64,000 bases of DNA from JAVJSU01 sp040219275 (GTDB lineage Bacteria > Chloroflexota > Anaerolineae > Aggregatilineales > Phototrophicaceae): contig JAVJSU010000032.1 of NCBI GenBank assembly GCA_040219275.1, positions 28,558-92,557 of the forward strand. Direction: 5' to 3'. The notes under the pieces are model-generated. The model saw only the letters and a program-made list of their open reading frames with translations, searched no databases and was not told the origin of the DNA. The position numbers and the translations under genes were made by a program. Every line of letters starts with the position of its first letter. Within the stretch, counting starts at the first letter, position 1. This document shows positions 44,881-54,165 of the stretch, piece by piece.

Positions 44881-45912
44881 ATGGACTCATATGCGAAGTA
44901 CCCTTATCTAGCAATAATGCTAATAACAGTATGGCTTGGTCTAACATCAACTTCGATTGCACAGACGCTTCCTTCAAATGGTCGAATCGTTTTCCAATCA
45001 GACCGTGATAATGCTGGTTTTGACATTTATACAATGCAATCGGATGGGACTGATGTTCAACGCCTAACATCCCTCCCATCCGATGAATTTGAGCCAGTTT
45101 GGTCACCCGATGGTTTCAAAATCGCTTTTACGTCAAATCGTGAAGACACGACACAGGGCAGTGGCATCTATGTCATGGATGCCGACGGATCTAATGAAAT
45201 CTATTTGACACCTAGCCTTCATGCCATCGATCCAAGTTGGTCACCTGATGGCTCAAAAATCGCTTTTACGTCTACTAGAGACAGTCAATTCGGCGACATT
45301 TTCGTGATGGATGCTGATGGGTCTAATGTGACCAATCTAACCCAAATTAATTATCCTGCGTCGGAAGCCCTTCAAGTCAAAAATCCAAGTTGGTTATCAG
45401 ATAACCGTTTTTTGTTTGTCGGCACAGAACAGATTTTTGAAAATGCGCCCGGTTATGATTATTACGTCATGAATGCCGACGGTTCAAACCGCGAATATTA
45501 TACTGAGGGTGGCGCTGATCTTAGTCCTGCAAGGATTTCACCCGATGGAAATTCATTGATCTTCGGTGCTCTTATAGGCTTTACATCTGTATTTCAGATT
45601 AATGCGGATGGAAGTGGTAATTCTCCAGATAGCGTTCCTACAAGAGTGCCATCAAGCGGGGATGTTCTGGGTAGTAATCCGGGTTGGTCTCCTGACGGCA
45701 ATATGATCGTCTTCTCACAACTGACATTCAATAGTATCGAAATTGCAGTAATGGAAGCAGATGGCTCGAATATGATTCAGCTTACAAGTGGTGGCACAAA
45801 CCTAAATCCTGATTGGCAACCATTGAATCAATTGATACCGGACAAACCAGATAGCGAAAGCGGTAAACTAAATCCCACCCATCGCTATCAACTGCGCCGA
45901 CACTCCGCTTGA
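44881..45912 (+). CDS. secreted TolB-like beta-propeller protein
   Basis: 343 residues with a signal peptide (LAIMLITVWLGLTSTSIAQ). The mature part holds repeated PD40 blades: IYTMQSDGTDVQRLT, FEPVWSPDGFKIAFTS, YVMDADGSNEIYLT, PSWSPDGSKIAFTS, FVMDADGSNVTNLT and later PGWSPDGNMIVFS, about six blades. It resembles the propeller of TolB and of surface proteins in Chloroflexota and Bacteroidetes, but there is no TolB N-terminal domain and no Pal or TolR nearby. It starts 14 bases after the cyclase gene, so co-transcription is possible, but its codon use is more AT-rich. Function unknown. Confidence 0.85.
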   Translation: MDSYAKYPYLAIMLITVWLGLTSTSIAQTLPSNGRIVFQSDRDNAGFDIYTMQSDGTDVQRLTSLPSDEFEPVWSPDGFKIAFTSNREDTTQGSGIYVMDADGSNEIYLTPSLHAIDPSWSPDGSKIAFTSTRDSQFGDIFVMDADGSNVTNLTQINYPASEALQVKNPSWLSDNRFLFVGTEQIFENAPGYDYYVMNADGSNREYYTEGGADLSPARISPDGNSLIFGALIGFTSVFQINADGSGNSPDSVPTRVPSSGDVLGSNPGWSPDGNMIVFSQLTFNSIEIAVMEADGSNMIQLTSGGTNLNPDWQPLNQLIPDKPDSESGKLNPTHRYQLRRHSA

Positions 45913-46004
45913 GTGATCTCAGTCCATATCGATATGAGCAATAAGTTGGGTAGACATTTTATGTCAACGAAACGGGATAAGATCAACGTTAGGAGTATTC
46001 AATT

Positions 46005-46186
46005 ATGAACATACTTCTTCCAATTGCTGTATCTACCATTATTGTTTTAATTGGATGGGAAGTTTTACGTATAACACTTACAAAACGGGGAAGCGTCCAT
46101 CAGAAGAACAAATGATGATTTTAGGATTGTTGGCAATCATGATACCTATTTTGATCTTGGTATTACTAAATAGAATAGGCTCTTGA
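46005..46186 (+). CDS. small membrane protein, split by frameshift or two overlapping ORFs
   Basis: ATG 46005 (AGGAG nine bases upstream) gives 36 residues, MNILLPIAVSTIIVLIGWEV..., ending in TGA at 46113. That stop overlaps ATG 46112 (ATGA) of a second frame giving MMILGLLAIMIPILILVLLNRIGS to 46186. Read with one base added in the GGGG run at 46087-46090, the two become one 60-residue protein with two membrane helices joined by KRGKRPSEEQ. I think one frameshifted gene is most likely, but coupled ORFs cannot be excluded. Confidence 0.5.
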
Positions 46187-46252
46187 CCACTTGTTTTCAA
46201 ACCAGTTGAAAAGAAGGCGGTATAGAAATAGTGCGCTAATGAGGTACGGAAC

Positions 46253-46420
46253 ATGCAAATATCACCAATTGGGTTTGGCTTAATAGCTATAATCGCAAGT
46301 TTTTTTGTTACGGCACTATACCTGCAACTACAGAACAAGTTAACTGAGGAAACAATTCGTATAGCTGTAGGTATAGCGGTATTTGTTGGAATTATTGTAG
46401 CGTTGTTTGTACCTACATAA
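46253..46420 (+). CDS. small two-helix membrane protein
   Basis: 55 residues, start ATG 46253 with GAGG eight bases upstream. Two hydrophobic helices (about 6-24 and 36-52) flank a charged loop QNKLTEETI. Layout matches the joined 46005 product 66 bases upstream, so the two may be a co-transcribed pair. Function unknown. Confidence 0.6.
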   Translation: MQISPIGFGLIAIIASFFVTALYLQLQNKLTEETIRIAVGIAVFVGIIVALFVPT

Positions 46421-46781
46421 ATTCTTGTGAACACTAAACCTTCTTTGTGAACGAGATGAGATAGCAACATTAAGCGATTCCCCCTCCCCGCAGAGCAATG
46501 AGAGGGCTAGGGGGTGGGGATTATTGAGTCCTTTTGGCGGAGCATTTGGCTCACTTCACGCTTCAAATCTGTGCTACCATGAATCACATGAACAACGACA
46601 CACCACGCCCAACAACCTAGCGTTGCAATGCCACAACGTTGGCAGTATTGGCAGTCACCGCCAACCACAAACGCCCCATTTTCCCCTCAAAACACCCCAA
46701 ACCGCCATAACTTGGCGGAGAAAAAAAGTCCCGCCACTGCCAACAAACGGGTCAAAATCAACTGCGGGCGAAAGGATGAGC
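46421..46781. repeat. GC-run intergenic repeat and non-coding stretch
   Basis: Bases 46479-46523 carry CCCCCTCCCCG ... GAGAGGGCTAGGGGGTGGGG, an imperfect palindromic repeat of the same G/C-run style as at 15058. The rest (46524-46781) holds no gene I trust; the ORFs there are low-complexity and without ribosome sites. Confidence 0.45.
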
Positions 46782-47021
46782 TTAAGGAGTCACGCGCTTC
46801 TGTGAGAGGTGTAACCCTTCGATCACGTCGTAAATCACATCGTCGTTGATCTGAAAAGGATCATCACACAGCGCTTTTAGACAGGTGATAATCGTCGTAG
46901 CCGTGATCTCCCGTTTTTGCAGGGCGATAACCCGCGACTCCAACGCTTCGGTCAGGGTCTTTTTGCAGGCTTCTTGATCTAAAGCGGCGGATAAGTAGGT
47001 TTGAATCGCTTCATCAGTCAT
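46782..47021 (-). CDS. small helical protein, unknown
   Basis: 79 residues, start ATG 47021 with GGGAG seven bases upstream. Predicted all-helical and soluble (MTDEAIQTYLSAALDQEACK, EITATTIITCLKAL, VIYDVIEGLHLS). Two or three helices with two cysteines. No family recognised. Confidence 0.6.
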   Translation of the reverse strand: MTDEAIQTYLSAALDQEACKKTLTEALESRVIALQKREITATTIITCLKALCDDPFQINDDVIYDVIEGLHLSQKRVTP

Positions 47022-47265
47022 GAATATGCTCCCATAAATCGCTTATAGCATAACATGATTTAGCGCTTATTCACCTTTTCATCAATATAGCGCGACACGA
47101 ATATGGAAACAAAAATTATCGAATTTTCCCCTCAAACTGGGTTGCGCTTATAAATAAGCAAAAAATAAGCGGTTTCTAGGCGCTCCATCATTAACATAGA
47201 AATTAACGTCAATCATTTAATCAGTGACGTAAATTCATCCAATGTTATATGGAGTGTCAAAAATC

Positions 47266-48978
47266 ATGAAACACATACGTATACTTTTTGTTCTCGTTTT
47301 CTTGTTAGTAGCCGGCGCGACTGTCACACAGGCACAGCGCGATAGTGATGGCGACGGTCTGGCGGATGGACAGGATAACTGTCCTAATGAAGCCGGTCCT
47401 GCTGGAAATAACGGTTGTCCGCTTGTACTCATTATTGCGCCGCAACAGCCGATTGATACTGACGGCGACGGTCTACCGGATAGCGACGACCAATGCCCCA
47501 CAGTTGCCGGTCCTCGTGAAAATCGTGGTTGCCCGGTAGCAACCACCCCGCCAACCGGATCGAATGATATCGCACCCAACCCTCCCGTAGATACTGACGG
47601 TGACGGTGTGCCTGATCCGAACGATGGTTGCCCCACACAAGCCGGTCCCGCAAATCTGAGCGGTTGCCCCGACACAACACAGGATACCGATGGTGATACC
47701 ATCCCCGATCCGGTTGATGAATGCCCGAACGTCGCTGGCGTGCCCGAAAATAATGGTTGCCCGCCGTTCACCCCGCCTGCATTGCCTGTCGATGCCTGCT
47801 ACGTCACACCGAACGGTGACTTCCGTGTGATCGTCCGTGAACAGCCCGATCTCAACGCCGCGATGCTCGGTTTCTTGCTCCCCGGCGTGATCTACCAATC
47901 ACAGGGTTACGTGATGGTCGGAACTGAACTCTGGTTCGTATTGACCAGCTACGAAAACAGCGCCAACATCACTGGCTATGCCTCCCGCAGTGTGTTGACC
48001 GCTTCAGCCTGTGGTGAGATCGCTCCGGTAGGTCCGTCGAATGTTCGCGTCGTGCCGACTGGTGAGGGTCGTACAACCGTCGTCAACACAACCGGTGAAT
48101 TCCCGTGGCAGGTCGACTTGGTGGTCGGTTTCGGCGAAGGCACACCTGAACAACCTACCGAAACCGTCGAATATTGCATCTATCTAGAAGTGCAAGAAGT
48201 CGGTGTATTCGAAGAAGTCTGCTACGAAATTGAAATTCCCGAAGGTTGTGTACTGACAACCGCCGAAGCAGGTGTCTACACCGTCGATTGTGGTGACGGC
48301 GAAACCGCTACCTTAAATCCGCTCCTTGATGGACTGCCCGCAGTTGACTTTCAAGGTCCATCACGGGACAACGACACCGCCATCGCCATCGGGTTGCGCC
48401 TGATCTTTAATGGAACGGCTGATCCCGGCGAGAACGAAGGTCCGCAAACCGTCGAATACTGCATCTATCAAGAAGTGCAAGAAGTCGGTGTATTTGAAGA
48501 AGTCTGCTACGAAATCGAAATTCCTGAAGGTTGTGTGCTGACGACTGCCGAAGCGGGTGTGTTCACGATGGAATGTGAAGATGACACCGTAACCGTCAAC
48601 CCGCTTTTGGACGATGTACCTTCCAGCGTTGTGCCCGTACAGCGTGACCCGGAAACACTAGGAGTAGGGATGCAACTCATCTACAGCAACGGTGGTACAC
48701 GTTCCGGCGGTGGTACAGACACAATCGAATACTGCGTCTACGAAGAAGTGCAAGAAGTAGGTGTATTCGAGGAAGTCTGCTACGAAATCGAAGCACCAGA
48801 AGGTTGTGTCTTCGTCGCCAGTGAAGCCGGTGTCTATACGCTGGATTGCGACAACGAAGGAACGCTCAACCCTGATGTGGGTGGTCTGCCCGCCGTAGAC
48901 CTGACGTATCCGACGAACCCTGAGCAACCGATCTTGATTGCCCTGCTCTTACCAGCAGTACAACAGGCAAGGGAATAG
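47266..48978 (+). CDS. secreted protein with four thrombospondin type-3 repeats and three 60-residue repeats
   Basis: 570 residues from ATG 47266, the start of a signal peptide (LFVLVFLLVAGATVTQAQ); ATG 47242 is less likely. Residues 26-166 have four calcium-binding TSP3-type repeats, each D-x-D-G-D-x-x-x-D-x-x-D-x-C-P and ending N-x-G-C-P. Residues 177-253 are an SH3b-like module (FRVIVREQPDLNAAMLGFLLPGV). Three near-identical blocks follow from about 300, 395 and 487 (EYCIYLEVQEVGVFEEVCYE, IPEGCVLTTAEAGV), each with four cysteines. It should be extracellular, calcium-stabilised and disulfide-rich. Role unknown; likely a cell-surface or matrix protein. Confidence 0.85.
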   Translation: MKHIRILFVLVFLLVAGATVTQAQRDSDGDGLADGQDNCPNEAGPAGNNGCPLVLIIAPQQPIDTDGDGLPDSDDQCPTVAGPRENRGCPVATTPPTGSNDIAPNPPVDTDGDGVPDPNDGCPTQAGPANLSGCPDTTQDTDGDTIPDPVDECPNVAGVPENNGCPPFTPPALPVDACYVTPNGDFRVIVREQPDLNAAMLGFLLPGVIYQSQGYVMVGTELWFVLTSYENSANITGYASRSVLTASACGEIAPVGPSNVRVVPTGEGRTTVVNTTGEFPWQVDLVVGFGEGTPEQPTETVEYCIYLEVQEVGVFEEVCYEIEIPEGCVLTTAEAGVYTVDCGDGETATLNPLLDGLPAVDFQGPSRDNDTAIAIGLRLIFNGTADPGENEGPQTVEYCIYQEVQEVGVFEEVCYEIEIPEGCVLTTAEAGVFTMECEDDTVTVNPLLDDVPSSVVPVQRDPETLGVGMQLIYSNGGTRSGGGTDTIEYCVYEEVQEVGVFEEVCYEIEAPEGCVFVASEAGVYTLDCDNEGTLNPDVGGLPAVDLTYPTNPEQPILIALLLPAVQQARE

Positions 48979-49093
48979 GCGGCTCGCTAAACACCAACAT
49001 CTTTGTGGGGCGGACAACTTACTGTCCGTCCCATTTTCGTATGATGATAAGCATCGCGCATTTTTAGAACAACCTTATGGAGGAGAGAGATGT

Positions 49094-49537
49094 ATGTCAT
49101 GGCAAGTGTACTGGATCATTGAAAACAGCGTGTTATACGGCAACTTATCCGGTAACGTGACCCTTGAAGGTATTCAGGGGATTAGCACAGAAATTGCCGA
49201 TCATGTGGAAGAAGCACAGAAGCGCAAACCGCAAAATGTCACTATCGGCATTGTCGATATGCGGGAGGCACGGATTGATATGGTGGTGCGGGCGCTCGCC
49301 TCCGCCAGATTACACAAAATATTCGACGCTGTGGATGCACGGGTATGGCGCTTTAAGCCCGGCTTTACCGTTTTGATTCGCTCTGGCGATTACGTGAGCA
49401 TGTTGGTTTCGGTGATTATTCGCATCTCCAACCAGCCGATGACAACTGTCGGATCACTCGAAGAGGCTTTAGAGGTTATTACGAGTATGTATCCTGAATT
49501 AAGTGCACAGCTTGACTCTTATGCCCAGACAGATTAA
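49094..49537 (+). CDS. small STAS/SpoIIAA-like protein
   Basis: 147 residues from ATG 49094 (AGGAGAG upstream). The alternation of strands and helices (WQVYWIIENSVLYGNLSGNV, NVTIGIVDMREARIDM, VWRFKPGFTVLIR, EEALEVITSMYPEL) fits a STAS/SpoIIAA-like fold, with IVDMREARID where anti-sigma antagonists have the D-x-S segment. A phospho-Ser is not visible. It is 179 bases upstream of the BTAD regulator and may feed into it. Confidence 0.55.
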   Translation: MSWQVYWIIENSVLYGNLSGNVTLEGIQGISTEIADHVEEAQKRKPQNVTIGIVDMREARIDMVVRALASARLHKIFDAVDARVWRFKPGFTVLIRSGDYVSMLVSVIIRISNQPMTTVGSLEEALEVITSMYPELSAQLDSYAQTD

Positions 49538-49715
49538 CTTACGGTATGCGTGTCAAGGAGAATGCTCGGAAAAATCAAATAAACTTCAATCAAAGTCACA
49601 CAACGGTGATATTGTTTGACGTTTATGGGATATGCCCGCTAGCCTCTCTAGTGCCGTTATCACAAACCACGCGTTGGAATATCCTATTCAACATACCTAA
49701 TGGAATAACAACGGT

Positions 49716-52652
49716 ATGCAAGAGATCAAAATTTTTACCTTCGGCAAACTGATTATTCAGGCAGATGGGGTAGTGTTGGGGGATTTTGTCTCCATTAAAA
49801 CCAACCTCCTTTTCGTATATCTCGCCATGAATCGTGGGGAACATCCAAGAGAGAAGCTCGCCTCTTTATTGTGGAGTGATACCAGCGACGAGCAATCCCT
49901 GAAAAATTTACGGACGGTGCTTTCCAGCCTGCGCCAGCAATTGCCAGATGCGGTGGTTGCCGCCAGAAAAACCGTCGCCATTGCTGAGGATGTAGATGTG
50001 TGGATAGATGCGGGTGTCTTCGAGGCGGAATGTGCGGAAATCAGCACACAAACCGGTACACTCGGCACGCTAGAAAGAATGAGCCGTCTCGCAGAACTTT
50101 ACACCGGTGATTTTCTGATGGGTATTAAGATCAGACAGGCAGAAGCCTTCGACGATTGGGCATATGCCAAACAGCAAGCCCTCTTTGATATGAATGCCAA
50201 ACTCCTATTTTCCATTGTTGAGTTGACCGTTCAGCAGAAAAAATACGAAATCGGCTTGCAATATGCACGTCAATTGGTGGCGCTGAATCCCTTCTGGGAA
50301 ACCGCACAACGGCGCGTGATGTATCTCTTATTTCATACCAATCATGGCAACGAGGCGCTCCGCCATTACGAAGAATTTGCGGAAATGCTGGCGGATGAAT
50401 TGGAAACCACACCGGAAACGGATACCGTCGCGCTGTACGAGCAAATCCGCGAGGGGCAACTAACACGGCAAACGTCACTCATGATTATGGTGCCGGATAG
50501 CACGTTTGTGGAGCCAACCAGCGATATTGAATATGCACAGCGAATGCTCAACACACCACAATGCCGATTGTTGACCGTATTGGGCATTAGTGGCGTGGGC
50601 AAAACGACCTTCGCGCATCATATCGCCTTCCACCGGCAACATCTTTACCGTGATGGCGCGTGTATTATTTCCCTGAGTGAGGCGCAATCCGAGCAAGAGA
50701 TTCCGTCATTTATTGGACGGGCGCTTGGCTTGGAGGAAAGCAAAGATACCAATCGAGACGCGTTTAAGGAAGCGTTACTGAAGCATATCAAGCCGCTAAA
50801 TGTGCTCCTCCTGCTCGATAATTACGAACACCTTTTGCCGGAAATCAGCTTTGTGCAGGAATTGCTAGAAGCCGCGCCGCAGGTTCAGCTTATCATCACA
50901 TCTCAATTTCAGCTAAACCTCCATCGGGAATGGCTGTTGCCACTAAAAGGGCTGGATGTGCCTGATGAGTCCGCAGAAAACCCGGAAGCCTACGGCACGG
51001 TTCGTCTGTTTGAAATGACCGCGCAACGGGTGAACCCCAAATTTAATTTGCAGGTGTCGCTGGCGGAAGTCGTCCAGATTTGCCAGTTGATTGACGGCTT
51101 GCCACTGGCAATTGTCATCGCCGCCGGATGGGTGCAATATATGTCGCCCGCGGAGATTCTGGAGATGGCGCGGGGCAATTTGATGGAGATGAAAACCACA
51201 CATCGGGATTTGCCGGCACGCCATCAAAGTTTTCATAATATGCTGGAGTCTATGCTCAAGTATCTATCCCCGCCGGAGCAAGAAGCCCTGATTAGCCTAT
51301 CCATTTTTAATGGGCATTTTGATCGTAAAGCGGCACTCGCCATTTCTAATGTGGAGATGGATGTATTCATCAGGCTGATTGATAAATCCTTGATTCAGCA
51401 ATTGGACGGCTTCCGCTATAGTTTGCATAATCTGGTTCAGCAGGTACTTAAGGAACGGTTACGCACTGCTTCCTATTATGAAGACGTAATCAACCGCTAC
51501 ACAGCCTATTATCAGATGTGGTGTCAGCAACTTTATGAGCGCAATTTACCCCTGCATGAAACGTTGCCTGCGATAGATGTGGAGTATCATAATATCTTGT
51601 GGCTAGATCACACATCAGAGGTGAATAAGCAACGCTATTTTCTGGCGATTGCGCCCACACTGTCGGATTATTGGTTGAATAGAGTCTATCATCAACTCGG
51701 CTTACTAGACATTATGGCGGCGGGAATCAAGAATCAGGACATTCCCATCGAAGATCGCGCGTGGGGTGTGTCAGAATTTATTTATATTTGTCTGGGTGCC
51801 GGGCAATATGACCGCTTTAATAGCATGAAAGAACAGGCACACCAACTCGCGGAAGACGTGCCAATCCCCTATGTTAAGGCGCGTATTTTACGATCTATGG
51901 TAGAGATTGCCTCCCTGCGCGGAGAATACGATCAGGCACAGGCATATTTGAAGCAGATTACCGCCCTTGCACCATTTGCCGAAAAGAGTGCAAATCCCCG
52001 TTTTGAAAGTCTACTGACTTCTGCTTATGCACAGGTAGGGACAATCCTGATGGATATGGGCAACTATGACGAGGGACAATTTCATCTGACTACCGCATTG
52101 GAGCGCTTTCGGGCGGCAAATGATCTTGTGCGCGTCGCACTCGTTCAGAATAATCTGGGCGTGATTCATCTGAAGAAAAAGGAGTATGCACGCGCCGCTG
52201 AACTATTCCGTGAGAGCCTGGATATCGCAATGACTGCCGGACATGATAGTTTGGTCGTTGTTTTCGGAGCTAATTTGGGCGAAGCGGTGATGTATCAATA
52301 TAAATTTAACGAGGCACGTACTGCTTTTGTCGATGCGCTCCAAATGGCACAGCGCATCGGGCGCAAAGTGAGTATCATTAATATTATGGAACAATTCTCC
52401 CAATTGTCGATCTTTGCGGATCAATTTGAGATCTCAGCGCAAATTCTCGGGTTTGTCTCCGCGATGCGCGAGCAAGCTGATTTACCGGTGGTACTGCGCG
52501 ACCTTGAAGAACAGGAACAGCGCCAAGCCTTGCTCAGGGAGCATCTGCCGGACACATTTGATGATCTGTTTCAATCCGGTACACAGATGCGTTTAACTAC
52601 CATCACGCAGATGATTCTGAACATGGATTACGATTTTGAGCAGGGTGATTGA
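49716..52652 (+). CDS. BTAD/SARP-type transcriptional regulator with NTPase and TPRs
   Basis: 978 residues. N-terminal winged-helix DNA-binding domain of the OmpR/SARP type (1-95: IFTFGKLIIQADGVVL, REKLASLLWSDTSDEQSLKNLRTVLSSLR), bacterial transcriptional activation domain (100-245), NB-ARC/AAA-like NTPase (Walker A GISGVGKTT, about 290-298; LLLLDNYEHLL; DGLPLAIVIAAGWV, the GLPLA motif of STAND proteins), then TPRs (about 640-950, GNYDEGQFHLTTALERF). A STAND signal-responsive activator. The ligand and targets are unknown. It lies just upstream of rhaM, so it could control the sugar operon 56 bases downstream. Confidence 0.9.
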   Translation: MQEIKIFTFGKLIIQADGVVLGDFVSIKTNLLFVYLAMNRGEHPREKLASLLWSDTSDEQSLKNLRTVLSSLRQQLPDAVVAARKTVAIAEDVDVWIDAGVFEAECAEISTQTGTLGTLERMSRLAELYTGDFLMGIKIRQAEAFDDWAYAKQQALFDMNAKLLFSIVELTVQQKKYEIGLQYARQLVALNPFWETAQRRVMYLLFHTNHGNEALRHYEEFAEMLADELETTPETDTVALYEQIREGQLTRQTSLMIMVPDSTFVEPTSDIEYAQRMLNTPQCRLLTVLGISGVGKTTFAHHIAFHRQHLYRDGACIISLSEAQSEQEIPSFIGRALGLEESKDTNRDAFKEALLKHIKPLNVLLLLDNYEHLLPEISFVQELLEAAPQVQLIITSQFQLNLHREWLLPLKGLDVPDESAENPEAYGTVRLFEMTAQRVNPKFNLQVSLAEVVQICQLIDGLPLAIVIAAGWVQYMSPAEILEMARGNLMEMKTTHRDLPARHQSFHNMLESMLKYLSPPEQEALISLSIFNGHFDRKAALAISNVEMDVFIRLIDKSLIQQLDGFRYSLHNLVQQVLKERLRTASYYEDVINRYTAYYQMWCQQLYERNLPLHETLPAIDVEYHNILWLDHTSEVNKQRYFLAIAPTLSDYWLNRVYHQLGLLDIMAAGIKNQDIPIEDRAWGVSEFIYICLGAGQYDRFNSMKEQAHQLAEDVPIPYVKARILRSMVEIASLRGEYDQAQAYLKQITALAPFAEKSANPRFESLLTSAYAQVGTILMDMGNYDEGQFHLTTALERFRAANDLVRVALVQNNLGVIHLKKKEYARAAELFRESLDIAMTAGHDSLVVVFGANLGEAVMYQYKFNEARTAFVDALQMAQRIGRKVSIINIMEQFSQLSIFADQFEISAQILGFVSAMREQADLPVVLRDLEEQEQRQALLREHLPDTFDDLFQSGTQMRLTTITQMILNMDYDFEQGD

Positions 52653-52708
52653 TTTTATTTTAAGCTAAACTGGTAGTTTGCCCGTTTTGCTAATAATGAG
52701 GTTTATTT

Positions 52709-53044
52709 ATGAAACGCATTGGTCAAATTATCAAGCTCAAACCGGGCGCATACGAAGAATACACACGCCTCCACGCGGATGTGTGGCAGGAGGTGCTGGA
52801 CACCATCCACGCCGCCAACATTCGCAACTATTCGATTTATCACCACGATGGTTTGCTCTTCGCCTACATGGAATATGTCGGCGATGATTTCGACACGGAT
52901 ATGGCGAAAATCTCTGCCGACCCGAAAACGCGCGAGTGGTGGGCGATCAATGATCCGCTACAACAACCCGTTGCGGGCAATTCTAGCGGGAGCATCGAAG
53001 GCAACTGGTGGCACGATATGGAAGAAGTGTTCCACACGGATTGA
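52709..53044 (+). CDS. rhaM: L-rhamnose mutarotase
   Basis: 111 residues, a normal RhaM/YiiL length. It interconverts alpha and beta L-rhamnose. Family blocks: MKRIGQIIKLKPG, YEEYTRLHADVWQEVL with the catalytic His, NYSIYHHDGLLFAYMEY with the His-Tyr pair, WWAINDPLQQP. GAGG lies before ATG 52709. First gene of an operon with the lactonase at 53066 (21-base gap). Confidence 0.95.
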   Translation: MKRIGQIIKLKPGAYEEYTRLHADVWQEVLDTIHAANIRNYSIYHHDGLLFAYMEYVGDDFDTDMAKISADPKTREWWAINDPLQQPVAGNSSGSIEGNWWHDMEEVFHTD

Positions 53045-53065
53045 AGTATTCAGGAGGACGTTTTT

Positions 53066-53917
53066 ATGAGACGACTCATCGATAGTCACATCCATTTCTG
53101 GCAACCGGATCAGCTGACCTATGACTGGCTGAACGGATTGCCTGCATTAAATAAACCCTTTCTACCGTCGGATTTACCCGCAAGCGGCGACGGCTGGACG
53201 ATGGAAAAATTGGTTTTCGTGCAGGCGAACGTCGCACCTGAACAGGGACTCGCAGAAGCGCAATGGGTGGCGAGTCTGGATGACCCCCGCATTGCCGGTA
53301 TTGTTGCCTTTGCACCGTTGGAAAACGGAGACTCCGCCCGCGCAGATTTAGAAAAACTAGCGGAAATCCCGAAGGTCAAAGGGATTCGCCGTCTGATTCA
53401 ATCCGAGGCGTTGGGGTTTAGTACACAACCGGATTTTATCGCTGGTGTGCAGGCGCTATCAGAGTATGGTTTTAGCTTTGATCTGTGTGTGGTGCACCCG
53501 CAATTGCAGGATGTGATCGAACTGGTCAAGCAATGCCCGAACGTCGCTTTTGTGTTGGATCACATCGGCAAGCCGGACATTAAAAACGGTGTGCTTGACC
53601 CCTGGCGCGAACGCATCACCACGATCGCCGCATTTGACAATGTATGGTGCAAACTCTCCGGCATGGTGACAGAAGCCGACCATGAACACTGGAAATTTGA
53701 CGATTTGCGCCCGTATGCGGAGTATATTCTGGAAACATTCGGCGTGGCACGGGTCATGGTCGGCGGTGATTATCCCGTTGTGGAGCTTGCCGCGACCTAT
53801 CCACGCTGGATGCAAACGGCGCTTGATTTAACGGCACACTTAAGCGATGGCGAAAAAGACGCGCTTTTTTATAGCAACGCGGCGAAATTCTATCGACTGG
53901 AAGACGACCCGCGATGA
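53066..53917 (+). CDS. amidohydrolase-family sugar lactonase (L-rhamnono/L-fucono-lactonase type)
   Basis: 283 residues, TIM-barrel amidohydrolase family 2. Metal-site motif DSHIHFW (about 6-12), then FDLCVVHPQ, FVLDHIGKPDI with His/Asp, and VMVGGDYPVVE at the C-terminus (with a metal-site Asp). AGGAGG nine bases before ATG 53066. Its place between rhaM and the isomerase-like gene points to hydrolysis of L-rhamnono- or L-fucono-1,4-lactone, which would imply the oxidative (non-phosphorylating) route alongside the isomerase route. Exact substrate is inferred. Confidence 0.85.
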   Translation: MRRLIDSHIHFWQPDQLTYDWLNGLPALNKPFLPSDLPASGDGWTMEKLVFVQANVAPEQGLAEAQWVASLDDPRIAGIVAFAPLENGDSARADLEKLAEIPKVKGIRRLIQSEALGFSTQPDFIAGVQALSEYGFSFDLCVVHPQLQDVIELVKQCPNVAFVLDHIGKPDIKNGVLDPWRERITTIAAFDNVWCKLSGMVTEADHEHWKFDDLRPYAEYILETFGVARVMVGGDYPVVELAATYPRWMQTALDLTAHLSDGEKDALFYSNAAKFYRLEDDPR

Positions 53918-54002
53918 TTCTTAAGCAAACAGCAGAGTTCCCGTGGAAGGCGATCCTTGATATTTTTGCTCGTGGTTCTATATACGCCTTCTTCGCACGC
54001 TT

Positions 54003-54104
54003 GGCTCTACACTGTATCGTCCGTTGGAAGCGGCGGATGAATTACAGGCGAAATTTGATTGCTCCGCCACGGTAATTGACGTGCGCTTTATCAACCCGCT
54101 CAAC
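54003..54104 (+). pseudogene. transketolase C-terminal-domain remnant
   Basis: In one frame this reads GSTLYRPLEAADELQAKFD and then CSATVIDVRFINPLN. The pattern A-A-x-E-L-x-x-x-x...V-I-D-x-R-x-I-x-P-L-N/D is the C-terminal domain of transketolase/2-oxoacid dehydrogenase E1 beta proteins. Nothing before or after it matches, and it is immediately followed by unrelated sequence that leads to the 54166 gene. A decayed gene fragment inside the rhamnose operon. Confidence 0.7.
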
Positions 54105-54165
54105 CTTTTGAGCTTTAAAATAACCATTCTTGGAAAAGATTTTTTGAGACGAAAGGGGAATTCTC

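Noticed and set aside
46524..46849. Frames of 73-93 codons in the GC-run repeat region
   Set aside because: No ribosome site, odd composition, and part is antisense to the 46782 gene.
53914..54075. 53-codon frame overlapping the lactonase stop (ATGA)
   Set aside because: Overlaps the transketolase relic in another frame and has no domain pattern; arginine-rich end looks random.
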